Below are positions 1-8,692 of a stretch of 64,000 bases of DNA, piece by piece. The DNA comes from Marivita lacus. Lineage in GTDB: Bacteria > Pseudomonadota > Alphaproteobacteria > Rhodobacterales > Rhodobacteraceae. The notes below the pieces were generated by a model, which had not been told where the DNA came from, searched no databases, and saw only the letters and a program-made list of their open reading frames with translations. Each line of letters begins with the position of its first letter. Position 1 is the stretch's first letter. Both the position numbers and the translations under genes were made by a program. The stretch is from assembly GCF_014637725.1 (NCBI RefSeq), contig NZ_BMFC01000013.1:1-64000 (forward strand), written 5' to 3'.

Positions 1-187
1 CCCGCATATCTCTTCAGATATTAGCAATGTCAAAGAGCAACCCAGAAGACAAACAACCAGACCAGTGCGCCCTAACTAACCGGCGCGCCGCCCTCATTTA
101 CCCCTGAATTATCCACCTTCCAGACCATCCGAACCTCAGCCCGCCAACCCTTCCGATGCCCCCGCGTCCGCCTCAGCAGCGCCGGTG
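1..187 (-). other. rRNA operon leader with boxA (16S gene lies outside the window)
   Basis: Read on the minus strand, this stretch contains TGCTCTTTGACA at 39-28, an excellent match to the boxA antitermination element of rRNA leaders (E. coli TGCTCTTTAACA), followed by a segment ending in GAAGAGATATGCGGG at the window edge, the kind of sequence that precedes 16S rRNA in Rhodobacteraceae. No 16S sequence is visible, so the structural genes must begin beyond position 1. No credible protein-coding gene is seen in 1-385. Confidence 0.8.
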
Positions 188-193
188 AAGGGG

Positions 194-222
194 GTTCTAC
201 GGTTAGTCACCAAACTCCGCAA
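194..222 (-). promoter_or_regulatory. Probable rRNA operon promoter
   Basis: On the minus strand a -35 element TTGCGG (222-217) and a -10 element TAGAAC (199-194) are separated by 17 bases, with A/T-rich tracts upstream (about 225-290) that could act as an UP element. The GACTAACCG spacer end and the CCCCCTTCACCGGCGC run after the -10 resemble rRNA promoters of Roseobacter relatives. Together with boxA about 155 bases downstream this supports a promoter firing leftward out of the window. Confidence 0.7.
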
Positions 223-385
223 GCGAAAAAACACGCGCTTTGCAGATTTTTCTTTGGGTTCGTTTTCTCCATGAAAACAGCGTTTTGGCGCAATAATCGG
301 TCGCGCTCCATCCACCCTGCGCAATTCGTGAAAGCCCGCAACCAGATTTAGTGAGGCACCGATATGAACACGCAAGACCTGCTGT

Positions 386-1000
386 TCATGCCTGCCGCAA
401 CAGCCTGAAACTGCGCAGACGTTCGGGGCGCACACGGCTCAGCAGAAGCACTGCAATGACCGCAGCGTAGAGGATCGGTTCCCATTGAAAGCCCTTTACC
501 AACAACAAGAAATGCAGCGCGCCGAGAATCGCGATGGGATAGACCAGCGTATGGAGCTTGCGCCACGTGCCCGGCCCCAGCCACCGCAGGCTCCAGTTGT
601 TCGAGGTCAGTGCCAGCGGCAGCATCAGGACAAACGCAGCCATCCCGACGGTGATGTACCAGCGCTTGACGATGTCTGCCCAGACATTCTGGAACTGCAC
701 ATCGAGCACCAGCCATGTCAGGAGATGTGCGAGCAGATAGAAGAAGGTGATGACGCCTATCGCCCTGCGGAACTTGAGCAGGTTCAGACCCACCCAACGG
801 CGCAGCGGCGTGACCGCAAGCCCCGCGATCAGCAGCCAGAGGCTCCAAAGGCCCAATTCATGCTCGATGCGCTTGGCGGGGTCGATGCCAAGCGCGCCGG
901 TGAGGCCAAGATAGAAGATGACGAGAACCGGCATGGGAGCCAGTATATACAGCACCCACGCAGGGACGCGACGCAGCGCAGCGTTGAGATAGTCGACCAC
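386..1000 (-). CDS. msrQ: MsrQ, haem-binding membrane subunit of the MsrPQ methionine sulfoxide reductase
   Basis: A 204-residue integral membrane protein of the YedZ/MsrQ ferric-reductase-like family. About six hydrophobic segments are visible, with conserved histidines in the segments around FFYLLAHLLTW and KLHTLVYPIAILGALHFLL that match family haem ligands. It passes electrons from the quinone pool or a flavin donor to periplasmic MsrP. The start is GTG, three bases after the msrP stop, so the two genes are very probably co-transcribed and translationally linked. Length is normal for the family. Confidence 0.93.
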   Translation of the reverse strand: MVDYLNAALRRVPAWVLYILAPMPVLVIFYLGLTGALGIDPAKRIEHELGLWSLWLLIAGLAVTPLRRWVGLNLLKFRRAIGVITFFYLLAHLLTWLVLDVQFQNVWADIVKRWYITVGMAAFVLMLPLALTSNNWSLRWLGPGTWRKLHTLVYPIAILGALHFLLLVKGFQWEPILYAAVIAVLLLSRVRPERLRSFRLLRQA

Positions 1001-1003
1001 GGC

Positions 1004-1909
1004 CTAGAACGAGATCCGAAGGTCCATGCCGTCATAGAGGCTGGCCACCTCATCGGCATACCCGTTGAACATCAGCGTCGGCTGGCGCGTGGCGAAGATG
1101 CCGCTGCCGATCAGACGCTCCGTGGCCTGCGACCAGCGCGGGTGATCCACTTCGGGATTCACGTTGCTGTAAAATCCGTATTCGCGCGGATTGGCGACAT
1201 TCCAGCTTGCGGGAGGCTCGTCCTCGACCAGCGAGATGCGGACGATCGACTTGATCGACTTGAACCCGTATTTCCACGGCACCACCAGACGCAGCGGTGC
1301 GCCGTTCTGCTTGAGGATGTCGCGGCCGTAGATGCCGGTTGCCATCATGGTGAGCGGGTGCATCGCCTCGTCAAGGCGCAGGCCTTCGACATAGGGCCAG
1401 TCCAGCACAGGGCGCGACACGCCGGGCATCTCGTCCGGGCGCAGGGCTGTCTCGAAGGCGACGTATTTCGCGCCGGATTGCACCCCGACCCAGTTCAAGA
1501 GGTCCGCCAGTTCAAACCCGTTCCAAGGGATGACCATCGACCACGCCTCGACACAGCGGAAGCGGTAGATGCGTTCCTCGACGGTCATCTGGGACATGAT
1601 GTCGGCAAAGCTGTAATCGCCGGGTTTGTCGACAAGCCCGTCGATCCGCACTGTCCACGGATCAATGGTCAGGGCCTGCGCATAGCGCGCCGGATCTTCC
1701 TTGCCGGTGCCAAACTCGTAGTAGTTGCAATAGTTGGTGATCTCTTCCCAGGTGTTCGGCTCGAGCGACTCCTGGGCAAGGGCACCCTTGGGCACCGCGC
1801 CGGCGATGCCACCAGCGGCAAGACCAGCCATCAATTGCCGACGGTTCAGAAAGGCAGAATACGGGGTCACGTCTTCTGCGGTCAGGGTGTTTTTCCAACG
1901 ATGCGCCAT
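1004..1909 (-). CDS. msrP: MsrP, periplasmic molybdopterin methionine sulfoxide reductase
   Basis: A 301-residue Moco oxidoreductase (YedY/MsrP) that reduces both stereoisomers of methionine sulfoxide in oxidised periplasmic proteins. A Tat signal with NRRQLM at residues 22-27 is followed by a small-residue hydrophobic stretch and a likely cleavage site near residue 45. Cys119 in RCVEAWSMVIPW is the family Mo ligand. I chose the ATG at 1909 because AAGAGGACAGC sits just before it; an in-frame ATG at 1933 would add eight charged residues and lacks a ribosome site. It is followed directly by msrQ. Confidence 0.94.
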   Translation of the reverse strand: MAHRWKNTLTAEDVTPYSAFLNRRQLMAGLAAGGIAGAVPKGALAQESLEPNTWEEITNYCNYYEFGTGKEDPARYAQALTIDPWTVRIDGLVDKPGDYSFADIMSQMTVEERIYRFRCVEAWSMVIPWNGFELADLLNWVGVQSGAKYVAFETALRPDEMPGVSRPVLDWPYVEGLRLDEAMHPLTMMATGIYGRDILKQNGAPLRLVVPWKYGFKSIKSIVRISLVEDEPPASWNVANPREYGFYSNVNPEVDHPRWSQATERLIGSGIFATRQPTLMFNGYADEVASLYDGMDLRISF

Positions 1910-2044
1910 GCTGTCCTCTTTGTCCTTGTCCATTGAGGATATAGAGGCAGCGCGTCACATCACCAAACCAACTTGTCTCACGTCTGCGTAATGGGCCTGA
2001 AACCTGTGCAGGCGGCGCACACTCCCGGGTGCGCCTCGCGCAGC

Positions 2045-2485
2045 CTAGCCTTCGATCATCTCGACCCGTGTCGCGTGGCGGCCACCCTCGAACGCGGCAC
2101 CGAGAAACGCATCTACGATATCCAGCGCAAGCCCCTCACCGACAACCCGCGCCCCGATCGACAGCATGTTCGCATCGTTGTGCTGCCGGATCATCCGCGC
2201 CGAGAACGTGTCGGAACAGACACCGCAGCGGATGCCCGTGACCTTGTTCGCCGCCATCATGATGCCCTGCCCGGTGCCGCACAGGATGATCCCCAACTGG
2301 CAGTCACCCGATGCCACCCGCTCCGCTGCGGCCTTGCCGTGCTTTGGGTAATGCGTGCTTTCGGGTGTGGTGGGGCCGATATCGACGACATCCCAGCCCT
2401 GCGCGGCAATGTGCTGTGCAATCGCCTGCCGGAGGCCGATGGCAGCGTGATCGCTGGAAAGTACAATGCGTGTCGCGTCGGTCAT
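2045..2485 (-). CDS. rpiB: Ribose 5-phosphate isomerase B
   Basis: A 146-residue RpiB/LacAB family enzyme interconverting ribose 5-phosphate and ribulose 5-phosphate in the pentose phosphate pathway. The SSDHAA motif (residues 10-15) and Cys69 in ILCGTGQG match the phosphate-binding and catalytic residues of the family. The frame stays open upstream to 2548, but the added residues are not family-like, so the ATG at 2485 (MTDATRIVLSSDH) is preferred; an AGGA lies about ten bases upstream. It is a monocistronic-looking gene between msrP and a divergent DUF302 gene. Confidence 0.93.
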   Translation of the reverse strand: MTDATRIVLSSDHAAIGLRQAIAQHIAAQGWDVVDIGPTTPESTHYPKHGKAAAERVASGDCQLGIILCGTGQGIMMAANKVTGIRCGVCSDTFSARMIRQHNDANMLSIGARVVGEGLALDIVDAFLGAAFEGGRHATRVEMIEG

Positions 2486-2681
2486 GTCCACGGGTCCTGT
2501 TGCTCGAAAGGGTGATTGCTGTGAACCAGATACCGACGCCATCGTCAATTCCTGCAGGCTGCGACAGGCGACGCCGCGAAATGATGGTCAATCAGGGCAC
2601 TCAAGGCGCAGCGACCAGGAGTCCGGAGCCGACGGCCATCGCATGAATGGTCGAACTCGCCAGACGGTCACATTCAATTCG

Positions 2682-2711
2682 TTGCATCTAAAACAGGGAT
2701 CACGTTAGACT
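2682..2711 (+). promoter_or_regulatory. Possible sigma-70 type promoter for the DUF302 gene
   Basis: TTGCAT (2682-2687) and TAGACT (2706-2711) are 18 bases apart, about 50 bases before the next start codon. The match is ordinary, and the call rests only on spacing and position. Confidence 0.3.
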
Positions 2712-2760
2712 GCCCCAACGTCCCCAGCTTACGGCACGGATTGCCACAAAAGGATCCCCC

Positions 2761-3204
2761 ATGAAACGCCTGCTCGCCATATTCGCCCTGACACTCGCGG
2801 CATCCCCGGTCTTGGCTGCCGACATGATCACCTACGACAGCGATCAATCCTTCGACGATGTCACCTTCGGGCTCGAGAACGCGATCCTCGACGCCGGGCT
2901 GGTCATCGACCATGTCAGCCACACCGGCGACATGCTCGAACGCACCAGGGGCGATGTCGGATCGGATGTCACGCTGTTCCTCGATGCCGACATCTACAGC
3001 TTTTGCTCTGCCAAGCTGTCCCGCGAGGTGATGGAGGCTGATCCGATGAACATCCTGTTCTGCCCATACGACATATTTGTCATGGTCCGCCCCGAAACAC
3101 CCGAGGTCACGACGATCGGCTTTCGCACCTTTCCCGAGGGTGCGATGAAATCCGTAGAGGCGCTTCTGGACGACCTTGCGAGGGCCGCGATCGGGTTCGA
3201 TTGA
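2761..3204 (+). CDS. Exported DUF302 family protein
   Basis: A 147-residue protein with an N-terminal signal peptide (MKRLLAIFALTLAASPVLAA, cleavage near residue 20) followed by one DUF302 domain. DUF302 proteins are small exported alpha/beta proteins with no settled function; some bind small ligands or metals. Typical family features seen are the early aspartate/phenylalanine-rich YDSDQSFDDV block, the central FLDADIYSFCSAKL strand-helix and the late ILFCPYDIFVMVR strand. It stands alone, preceded by a possible promoter and followed by the FAS1 gene on the same strand. Confidence 0.8.
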   Translation: MKRLLAIFALTLAASPVLAADMITYDSDQSFDDVTFGLENAILDAGLVIDHVSHTGDMLERTRGDVGSDVTLFLDADIYSFCSAKLSREVMEADPMNILFCPYDIFVMVRPETPEVTTIGFRTFPEGAMKSVEALLDDLARAAIGFD

Positions 3205-3391
3205 TAACGGGTTCATGACGCGGGATCACAAGAATTTCACTTGAAATAGCAAAGGCTTGCGGCTTAGTCGGCGGATCCCTTTCGTCAAGCGACATCGGCG
3301 GATTCCCCCGCTGATCCAAATGCGGTTGGCGCGCGTTGAAACCTTAGATGTGCAAGACGCATCAGAACGCATTACAAAAAGGACGACACTT

Positions 3392-3877
3392 ATGTTTCGT
3401 AAGACAACACTCGCCCTCACAGCTGCCGCATCCATGCTGGCCAGCACCGCATTCGCCGAAGGTCACTCCAAGGATATCGTCGACACAGCAATCGAAGCTG
3501 GTTCGTTCGAGACACTCGTCGCTGCCGTTCAGGCCGCTGGCCTGGTCGAAACACTGAAGGGCGAAGGCCCGTTCACAGTGTTCGCTCCGACCGACGCAGC
3601 CTTCGCCGCTCTGCCGGAAGGCACCGTCGAAAACCTGCTGTTGCCGGAAAACAAGGACCAGCTGGTTTCGATCCTGACCTATCACGTCGTTCCGGGCAAA
3701 GTCATGTCGACCGACCTCATGGACGACATGGAAGCCGAAACCGTTCAGGGCGCGACCGTGACCATCGACCTCGACACTGGCGTGATGGTTGAAGGCGCGA
3801 CCGTAACCACGGCTGACATCGAAGCCTCCAACGGTGTGATCCACGTGATCGACACCGTGATGCTGCCGGAAGGCTGA
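3392..3877 (+). CDS. Secreted FAS1 (fasciclin) domain protein
   Basis: A 161-residue exported protein consisting of a signal peptide (residues 1-22, ending STAFA) and a single FAS1 domain. The H1 motif [15 protein letters not shown] and the H2 region with the YH pair in [10 protein letters not shown] are both intact, and the domain ends with the usual [13 protein letters not shown] strand. Bacterial FAS1 proteins are periplasmic or surface adhesion-type proteins. The start is the ATG preceding the signal peptide, with GGAC upstream. A strong terminator follows, so the gene is probably the end of its transcript. Confidence 0.92.
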   Translation: MFRKTTLALTAAASMLASTAFAEGHSKDIVDTAIEAGSFETLVAAVQAAGLVETLKGEGPFTVFAPTDAAFAALPEGTVENLLLPENKDQLVSILTYHVVPGKVMSTDLMDDMEAETVQGATVTIDLDTGVMVEGATVTTADIEASNGVIHVIDTVMLPEG

Positions 3878-3897
3878 AGCCAGGCTTCACGACTCTA

Positions 3898-3927
3898 AAA
3901 AGGGGCGGTCTTCGGACCGCCCTTTTT
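3898..3927 (+). terminator. Rho-independent terminator after the FAS1 gene
   Basis: Perfect 8-bp stem GGGCGGTC/GACCGCCC (3903-3910 and 3915-3922) closed by a TTCG tetraloop and followed by TTTTT. An A run precedes the stem, so the hairpin could also work for minus-strand transcripts. Confidence 0.93.
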
Positions 3928-4032
3928 CTTGCGCAGACGCAATTTGCAAACCGTCGATCCAACTTTGCAAACCCTGCCGATGCCCATCAAACGCCCCTTG
4001 AGGCGCCCTGCCAAACGCTTAAACATGCGCGC

Positions 4033-4767
4033 ATGTTCGAACAATTGCGCCACACTGGATTTGATGTCGAAACCCGCAACCATGCGGGTGCGATCCTGTC
4101 GGTCGATTTTCCGGACATTTCGGGCGAACTGGAATCCGCGCTGCTGGACCTCAGCATCCCAGCGGAGGAACTCATCGGTTCCGGTGGTGGTGAGGCACTG
4201 TCGACTCAACGGCTGCGCAAACGCCTCTATGAAGATCACTGGCCCAAACATACGTTCGACTTCAGGCTGATCGTCGATGGGCGGGAAACCGTGTCCCACA
4301 GCCACGAGATCGACCATGTCCGCAGAACGACGCTTGGCAAGGTCGCGCTCGAGATCGAGTGGAACAACAAGGATCCCTTTTTCGACCGCGATCTGGAGAA
4401 CTTCCAGCGCCTGCATGCGCAATCAGCGATTTCCGTGGGGATCCTGATCACACGCGGCGCGAGTCTTCAGGACGACATGCACGGGTTGATCCTGCGCTGC
4501 ATCGAAAAACACGGCTTTCACGACGAGGCAGAGATGGTCGAGGCCTTCGGCATGAAGGATCGGACCCGGCGCCAGCGCGACAAGGTGCAACGGCTGATGA
4601 ATCAGGGCCTTCCCTTTGCCCATGCCTTTTCCAAGCAGTTCGTCAGCGACAAGTTCGGCGCCGCCACAACGCATTGGCAAAAGCTGAAGGACCGGATCGA
4701 CCGGGGTGTCGGCAATCCCTGCCCTTTGCTGCTGATCGGATTGTCCGCGTCAATCATTCAAGAGTGA
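4033..4767 (+). CDS. Probable BglII/BstYI-like type II restriction endonuclease
   Basis: A 244-residue protein. The block at residues 103-121 (KVALEIEWNNKDPFFDRDL) resembles the core of the BglII/BstYI nuclease family, whose variant PD-(D/E)xK site uses an acidic residue plus an E-x-(Q/E) strand; Asp94, Glu107 and Glu109 are candidates here. Overall length and the all-alpha C-terminal part (KDRTRRQRDKVQ) also fit. It faces an MT-A70 adenine methyltransferase 66 bases away, the arrangement expected of a restriction-modification pair. BglII-type enzymes cut AGATCT or RGATCY; the site of this one cannot be read from sequence. No strong ribosome site precedes the ATG, so the start is less sure than the frame. 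Confidence 0.75.
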   Translation: MFEQLRHTGFDVETRNHAGAILSVDFPDISGELESALLDLSIPAEELIGSGGGEALSTQRLRKRLYEDHWPKHTFDFRLIVDGRETVSHSHEIDHVRRTTLGKVALEIEWNNKDPFFDRDLENFQRLHAQSAISVGILITRGASLQDDMHGLILRCIEKHGFHDEAEMVEAFGMKDRTRRQRDKVQRLMNQGLPFAHAFSKQFVSDKFGAATTHWQKLKDRIDRGVGNPCPLLLIGLSASIIQE

Positions 4768-4797
4768 CAGTTGCGCTGGCTCGATGGTGCGTCATCG

Positions 4798-4817
4798 CGT
4801 TTCGATCAATCGAAACG
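4798..4817. repeat. Perfect inverted repeat between the two convergent R-M genes
   Basis: Nine-base arms CGTTTCGAT and ATCGAAACG are separated by CA. There is no T tract on either side, so it is not a classical terminator. It shares the TTTCG...CGAAA layout with repeats at 33593-33610 and 38065-38086. Confidence 0.6.
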
Positions 4818-4833
4818 ACATCGCCCGCCGGAG

Positions 4834-5490
4834 TTACTCTGCCGCAACACCGGAATTGTGCTTGTAGGTCTTCCAGGTCGGCTTGTAATCGTCGCTGGCC
4901 TGATTGCCCCAAACCGTCCAGCCATCCCGGACACCGCGGCCGAACAATTCAAGATATGGCCCCCAGGAACAGCTTTCGATGATCTTGTACTGCTCATCAG
5001 GTTTGCGGCTGTGCTCGCGCTTTCGCGTCTTGAGCACGTCACCATCAGGCTCATCGGCTTCGATATAATTCACCTGGCTCCGCCCCGGTCCCAGGGTGCG
5101 CACATCCTTGCCCCGAACTCCGAACAGCAGGATTTCCGTCACGTTCCGAAAATAGAACCCGACACCGCGCCCGTCCGGCCCGCCATCCTTGCGCACCTTT
5201 TCCCAGATGATGTTCGACTTGTACTCAAAGCCCCAGGCGTTCAGCACCTGCAACCCATCGGGCAAGAGCGCATTGGGCACCCAGAGATAACAATGTGCCC
5301 GGTCCTCGAGATGACGGGCCACGGGCAGTGCACAGATCTCTTCCAGCTCCATCGTGGGGTATCGCGCAAGACGCTTGTGTTCGGGCGCGACCTTGCCTGT
5401 CCGGTTCTGGAACCGCCATGGCGGGTCTGCCATGACAGTCGCAAAGCGGTCGTCGCCCAGGAATTTGCGCAGATCGTCCGCAGCTGTCAT
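4834..5490 (-). CDS. MT-A70 family DNA N6-adenine methyltransferase
   Basis: A 218-residue methyltransferase with the catalytic DPPW motif at residues 22-25 (MADPPWRF), diagnostic for MT-A70/N6-adenine enzymes, preceded by the short N-terminal part usual for phage and restriction-modification versions. Later blocks YLWVPNALLPDGLQVLNAWGFEYKSNIIWEK and FGRGVRDGWTVWGNQ fit the family fold. The upstream AGAGGTGA supports the ATG start. By position it should protect the genome from the neighbouring BglII-like nuclease. The methylase of BglII itself modifies cytosine, so this pairing would be a different combination. An orphan regulatory methylase is the alternative. Confidence 0.88.
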   Translation of the reverse strand: MTAADDLRKFLGDDRFATVMADPPWRFQNRTGKVAPEHKRLARYPTMELEEICALPVARHLEDRAHCYLWVPNALLPDGLQVLNAWGFEYKSNIIWEKVRKDGGPDGRGVGFYFRNVTEILLFGVRGKDVRTLGPGRSQVNYIEADEPDGDVLKTRKREHSRKPDEQYKIIESCSWGPYLELFGRGVRDGWTVWGNQASDDYKPTWKTYKHNSGVAAE

Positions 5491-5645
5491 GACTCACCTC
5501 TTGTTGTGGGTTCGTTCTTGTCTAATTCAATATTTGGTATCGGGCAAACAAAGATCGCGCGTCGCAGACGGTCAGCATGACGCCTGTGCCTTAAAACTTT
5601 GCAAACCGCATGACGGAGTTTGCAAACCCGCAACAGGCAAAGTCG

Positions 5646-5668
5646 AAAAAGGCGGGGTCACCCCCGCC
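5646..5668 (-). terminator. Rho-independent terminator of clpB
   Basis: On the minus strand GGCGGGG and CCCCGCC form a 7-bp G+C stem (5668-5662 with 5657-5651) followed by TTTTT, about 25 bases after the clpB stop codon. Confidence 0.88.
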
Positions 5669-5693
5669 ATTCCCAAGATCAAAGGCTCAAGCT

Positions 5694-8309
5694 TCAATGC
5701 ACAACGGCATCATCCGGGCGCGGCCGATTTGAAGCCGCGACGCGATCCCCGATGATCAACCCTTCGGCGCCTGCCGTGACCGGAACCAGGTCCCCATCGG
5801 CGACATCCCCCGCCAAGAGCATCTCGGCCAGCGGATCTTGAAGCGCGCGCTGGATCACCCGCTTCAAGGGCCGCGCGCCGAAGACCGGATCGTAGCCTTC
5901 CTCGGCCAGCCACTTGCGCGCGGCATCGTCCAGCTGCAGGTCGATCTTGCGCGCCGCAAGCCGCTTGAGCAGCCGCGACATCTGGATATCCACGATTCCG
6001 TGCATGTCCTCGCGCTTGAGCCGGTCGAAGATGACAGTCTCGTCCAGACGGTTCAGGAACTCGGGACGGAAATGCGCCCGCACCGCGTCCATCACGTCGC
6101 GCTTGGCCTGTGCGCCATCGGCCCCGTCCGGCAGTTGAGACAGCGCCTGCGACCCAAGGTTCGAGGTCAGCACGATCAGCGTCTGCTTGAAGTCGACCGT
6201 CCGACCCTGACCATCGGTCAACACACCGTCATCGAGCACCTGAAGCAGCACGTTGAACACGTCCGGATGCGCCTTTTCGACCTCGTCGAACAGCACCACC
6301 TGATACGGGCGCCGCCGCACGGCTTCGGTCAGAACGCCACCTTCGTCATAACCGACATAGCCCGGAGGTGCGCCGATCAGGCGGGAGACGGAGTGTTTCT
6401 CCATGAACTCCGACATGTCGATCCGCACCATGGCGTTATCGTCGTCGAACAGGAACTCGGCCACCGCCTTAGTCAGTTCGGTCTTGCCCACGCCGGTCGG
6501 CCCGAGGAACAGGAAACTGCCCAAGGGACGGTTCTCGTCGTTGAGACCGGCCCGTGCCCGGCGCACCGCGTTGGCAATGGCCTTGACCGCCTGATCCTGA
6601 CCGATGACGCGCTTGTGCAGTCCGTCTTCCATACGCAACAGCTTGTCGCGTTCACCTTCGAGCATCTTTGACGTCGGAATCCCGGTCCAGCGTTCGACCA
6701 CGCCTGCGATCTGTTCGGGGCGCACGGCCTCTTCGACCATGACATCGTCGTCCGAACTCTCTGACGCGGCCAACTGCTTTTCCAACTGTGGAATCACGCC
6801 GTAAGACAGCTCACCTGCCTTGGCGAGGTTGCCTTCGCGCTTGGCGATTTCAAGCTCTGCCCGCGCGCGGTCCAGCTGCTCCTTGACATCCCGTGCCGAG
6901 GCCAGCTTGTCACGCTCCGCCTGCCACTTGGCTGTCATCTCGGACGATTTCTCTTGCAGGTCGGCAAGATCCCGTTCCAGCTTCTCAAGCCGATCTTTCG
7001 ACGCCTGGTCATCCTCGGAACGCAGCGCCTCGACCTCGATCTGCTTTTGCAGGATGTCTCGGTCCAGCGCGTCCAGCTCTTCTGGCTTGCTGTCCACTTC
7101 CATCCGCAGCCGCGCGGCCGCCTCGTCCATCAGATCGATGGCCTTGTCCGGCAGGAACCGGTCTGTGATGTAGCGATGCGACAGTGTCGCCGCCGCCACC
7201 AACGCAGAGTCGGAAATCCGCACACCGTGGTGAAGCTCGTACTTTTCCTTGATGCCCCGCAGGATCGAAATCGTGTCCTCGACCGTCGGTTCCTGAACCA
7301 ACACAGGCTGGAAGCGACGGGCCAGGGCCGCGTCTTTCTCGACATGCTTGCGGTATTCATCCAGCGTCGTGGCACCCACGCAATGCAATTCGCCCCGCGC
7401 CAGCGCAGGCTTGAGCAGGTTCGACGCATCCATCGCGCCATCGGCCTTGCCCGCGCCCACAAGCGTGTGCATCTCGTCGATGAACAGGATGATTTCGCCC
7501 GCAGCAGAGGTCACTTCGGACAGGATGCCTTTCAGCCGCTCCTCGAATTCACCGCGATATTTCGCACCGGCGATCAACGCGCCCATGTCGAGCGCCAGAA
7601 GCCGCTTGTTGCGCAGGGATTCAGGAACGTCACCATTGATGATGCGCAGCGCCAGACCTTCGGCAATCGCGGTCTTGCCCACGCCGGGTTCCCCGATCAG
7701 AACCGGGTTGTTCTTGGTCCGGCGGCTGAGCACCTGCATCGCCCGGCGGATTTCATCGTCCCGACCGATGATCGGGTCAATCTTGCCCTCGCGGGCCCGT
7801 TCGGTCAGATCCAGCGTGAATTTCTTGAGCGCTTCGTACTGATCCTCGGCGCTTGCGCTGTCGGCGGTACGCCCCTTGCGGATGTCGTTGATCGCGGAAT
7901 TCAAATCCTGCGCATTCACCGCACCGGCCTCAAGCGCCTCTTTCGCAGGGCTCTTGACCATGGCAAGCGCCATGAGGATGCGCTCCACCGGAACAAAACT
8001 GTCCCCGGCTTTCTTGGCGATCTTTTCCGCCTCGTCGAGCACCTTGCCCGTCGCGCTGTCCAGATAGACCTGCCCCGCATCGCCCGACACCTTGGGAATC
8101 TTGGCAAGCTTGCCATCCAACGCCTGTACGACCCGCTGCGGCGCACCGCCCGCGCGTTGAATGAGGTTGGAGGCCAACCCCTGCGCATCGTCCATCAATG
8201 CCTTGAGGATGTGTTCGGGCGCCAGCCGTTGATGGCTTTCCCGCATCGCAATCGTCTGGGCCGCCTGGATGAAACCGCGCGACCGTTCCGTGAACTTCTC
8301 CAAGTTCAT
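5694..8309 (-). CDS. clpB: ClpB, ATP-dependent disaggregating chaperone
   Basis: An 871-residue Hsp100 protein that pulls polypeptides out of aggregates together with DnaK. The order is standard: N-terminal Clp repeat domain ([12 protein letters not shown] onward), AAA+ module 1 with Walker A GEPGVGKT and Walker B LFIDEMH, the coiled-coil M domain (about residues 400-530, rich in [14 protein letters not shown]-type heptads), and AAA+ module 2 with GPTGVGKT and [12 protein letters not shown]. Length is typical. The frame is open to 8417, but the heat-shock promoter lies inside that extension and AAGGAGAG precedes the ATG at 8309. Transcription is likely RpoH-dependent and ends at the hairpin at 5646-5668. 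Confidence 0.98.
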   Translation of the reverse strand: MNLEKFTERSRGFIQAAQTIAMRESHQRLAPEHILKALMDDAQGLASNLIQRAGGAPQRVVQALDGKLAKIPKVSGDAGQVYLDSATGKVLDEAEKIAKKAGDSFVPVERILMALAMVKSPAKEALEAGAVNAQDLNSAINDIRKGRTADSASAEDQYEALKKFTLDLTERAREGKIDPIIGRDDEIRRAMQVLSRRTKNNPVLIGEPGVGKTAIAEGLALRIINGDVPESLRNKRLLALDMGALIAGAKYRGEFEERLKGILSEVTSAAGEIILFIDEMHTLVGAGKADGAMDASNLLKPALARGELHCVGATTLDEYRKHVEKDAALARRFQPVLVQEPTVEDTISILRGIKEKYELHHGVRISDSALVAAATLSHRYITDRFLPDKAIDLMDEAAARLRMEVDSKPEELDALDRDILQKQIEVEALRSEDDQASKDRLEKLERDLADLQEKSSEMTAKWQAERDKLASARDVKEQLDRARAELEIAKREGNLAKAGELSYGVIPQLEKQLAASESSDDDVMVEEAVRPEQIAGVVERWTGIPTSKMLEGERDKLLRMEDGLHKRVIGQDQAVKAIANAVRRARAGLNDENRPLGSFLFLGPTGVGKTELTKAVAEFLFDDDNAMVRIDMSEFMEKHSVSRLIGAPPGYVGYDEGGVLTEAVRRRPYQVVLFDEVEKAHPDVFNVLLQVLDDGVLTDGQGRTVDFKQTLIVLTSNLGSQALSQLPDGADGAQAKRDVMDAVRAHFRPEFLNRLDETVIFDRLKREDMHGIVDIQMSRLLKRLAARKIDLQLDDAARKWLAEEGYDPVFGARPLKRVIQRALQDPLAEMLLAGDVADGDLVPVTAGAEGLIIGDRVAASNRPRPDDAVVH

Positions 8310-8389
8310 GGTTCTCTCCTTCTTGTTAAGCACCCCGTCTGCCAGGACGCCCGACTTCGGCACGTCCCATACTGGGCCTTCGAAATAGG

Positions 8390-8418
8390 AAATGGGGGCA
8401 CGCGGCACCCCGTTCAAG
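8390..8418 (-). promoter_or_regulatory. RpoH (sigma-32) heat-shock promoter of clpB
   Basis: On the minus strand CTTGAA (8418-8413) and CCCCATTT (8397-8390) are 15 bases apart, matching the sigma-32 consensus CTTGAA-N13-15-CCCCATNT. Transcription would start near 8383 and give a leader of about 75 bases before clpB. Confidence 0.85.
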
Positions 8419-8443
8419 AGGTCGTGATCACCAAGCCCGACCC

Positions 8444-8692
8444 CTAGTCGATAACAGTTTCATTGTCGCGATATTCAGGCCCGGACGGCGAAGGCACGCC
8501 TGCGCTGTCGGTGTCCGGATCGACCACTTCATCTGTCTGTGGCTCGGGCGACTCGCTTGTGTCCAGCGGGCTTGTGTCGATCTGCTGCGATTCCGGCGCG
8601 ACCGGCCCGCCTGTCGGGCGACCGATCCACACCATCGCGGCGACCAGCAGGATGAATCCAATCGGGATCATTGCGTAAAGATACCGTCTCAT
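8444..8692 (-). CDS. Small membrane-anchored acidic protein, unknown function
   Basis: An 82-residue protein I do not recognise. One N-terminal hydrophobic segment (about residues 6-23, YAMIPIGFILLVAAMVWI) is followed by a Pro/Ser/Asp/Glu-rich tail with no predicted folded core. The short positive N-terminus (MRRY) suggests an N-in orientation that would put the acidic tail in the periplasm. Its ATG overlaps the stop of the preceding, similarly built gene (ATGA), so the two are translationally coupled. It ends 26 bases upstream of the clpB heat-shock promoter, so some read-through into clpB is possible. Confidence 0.7.
   Translation of the reverse strand: MRRYLYAMIPIGFILLVAAMVWIGRPTGGPVAPESQQIDTSPLDTSESPEPQTDEVVDPDTDSAGVPSPSGPEYRDNETVID

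Noticed and set aside
2012-2033. GGCGCAC/GTGCGCC hairpin after rpiB as a terminator.
   Set aside because: A perfect stem exists, but no T tract follows on either strand, so I did not list it as a terminator.
2644-2709. A 21-codon frame starting at ATG 2644 before the DUF302 gene.
   Set aside because: No ribosome site and no sign of conservation; it also overlaps the possible promoter.
8310-8417. An earlier start for clpB adding 36 residues.
   Set aside because: The heat-shock promoter lies within it, and the ATG at 8309 has the ribosome site and the family N-terminus.
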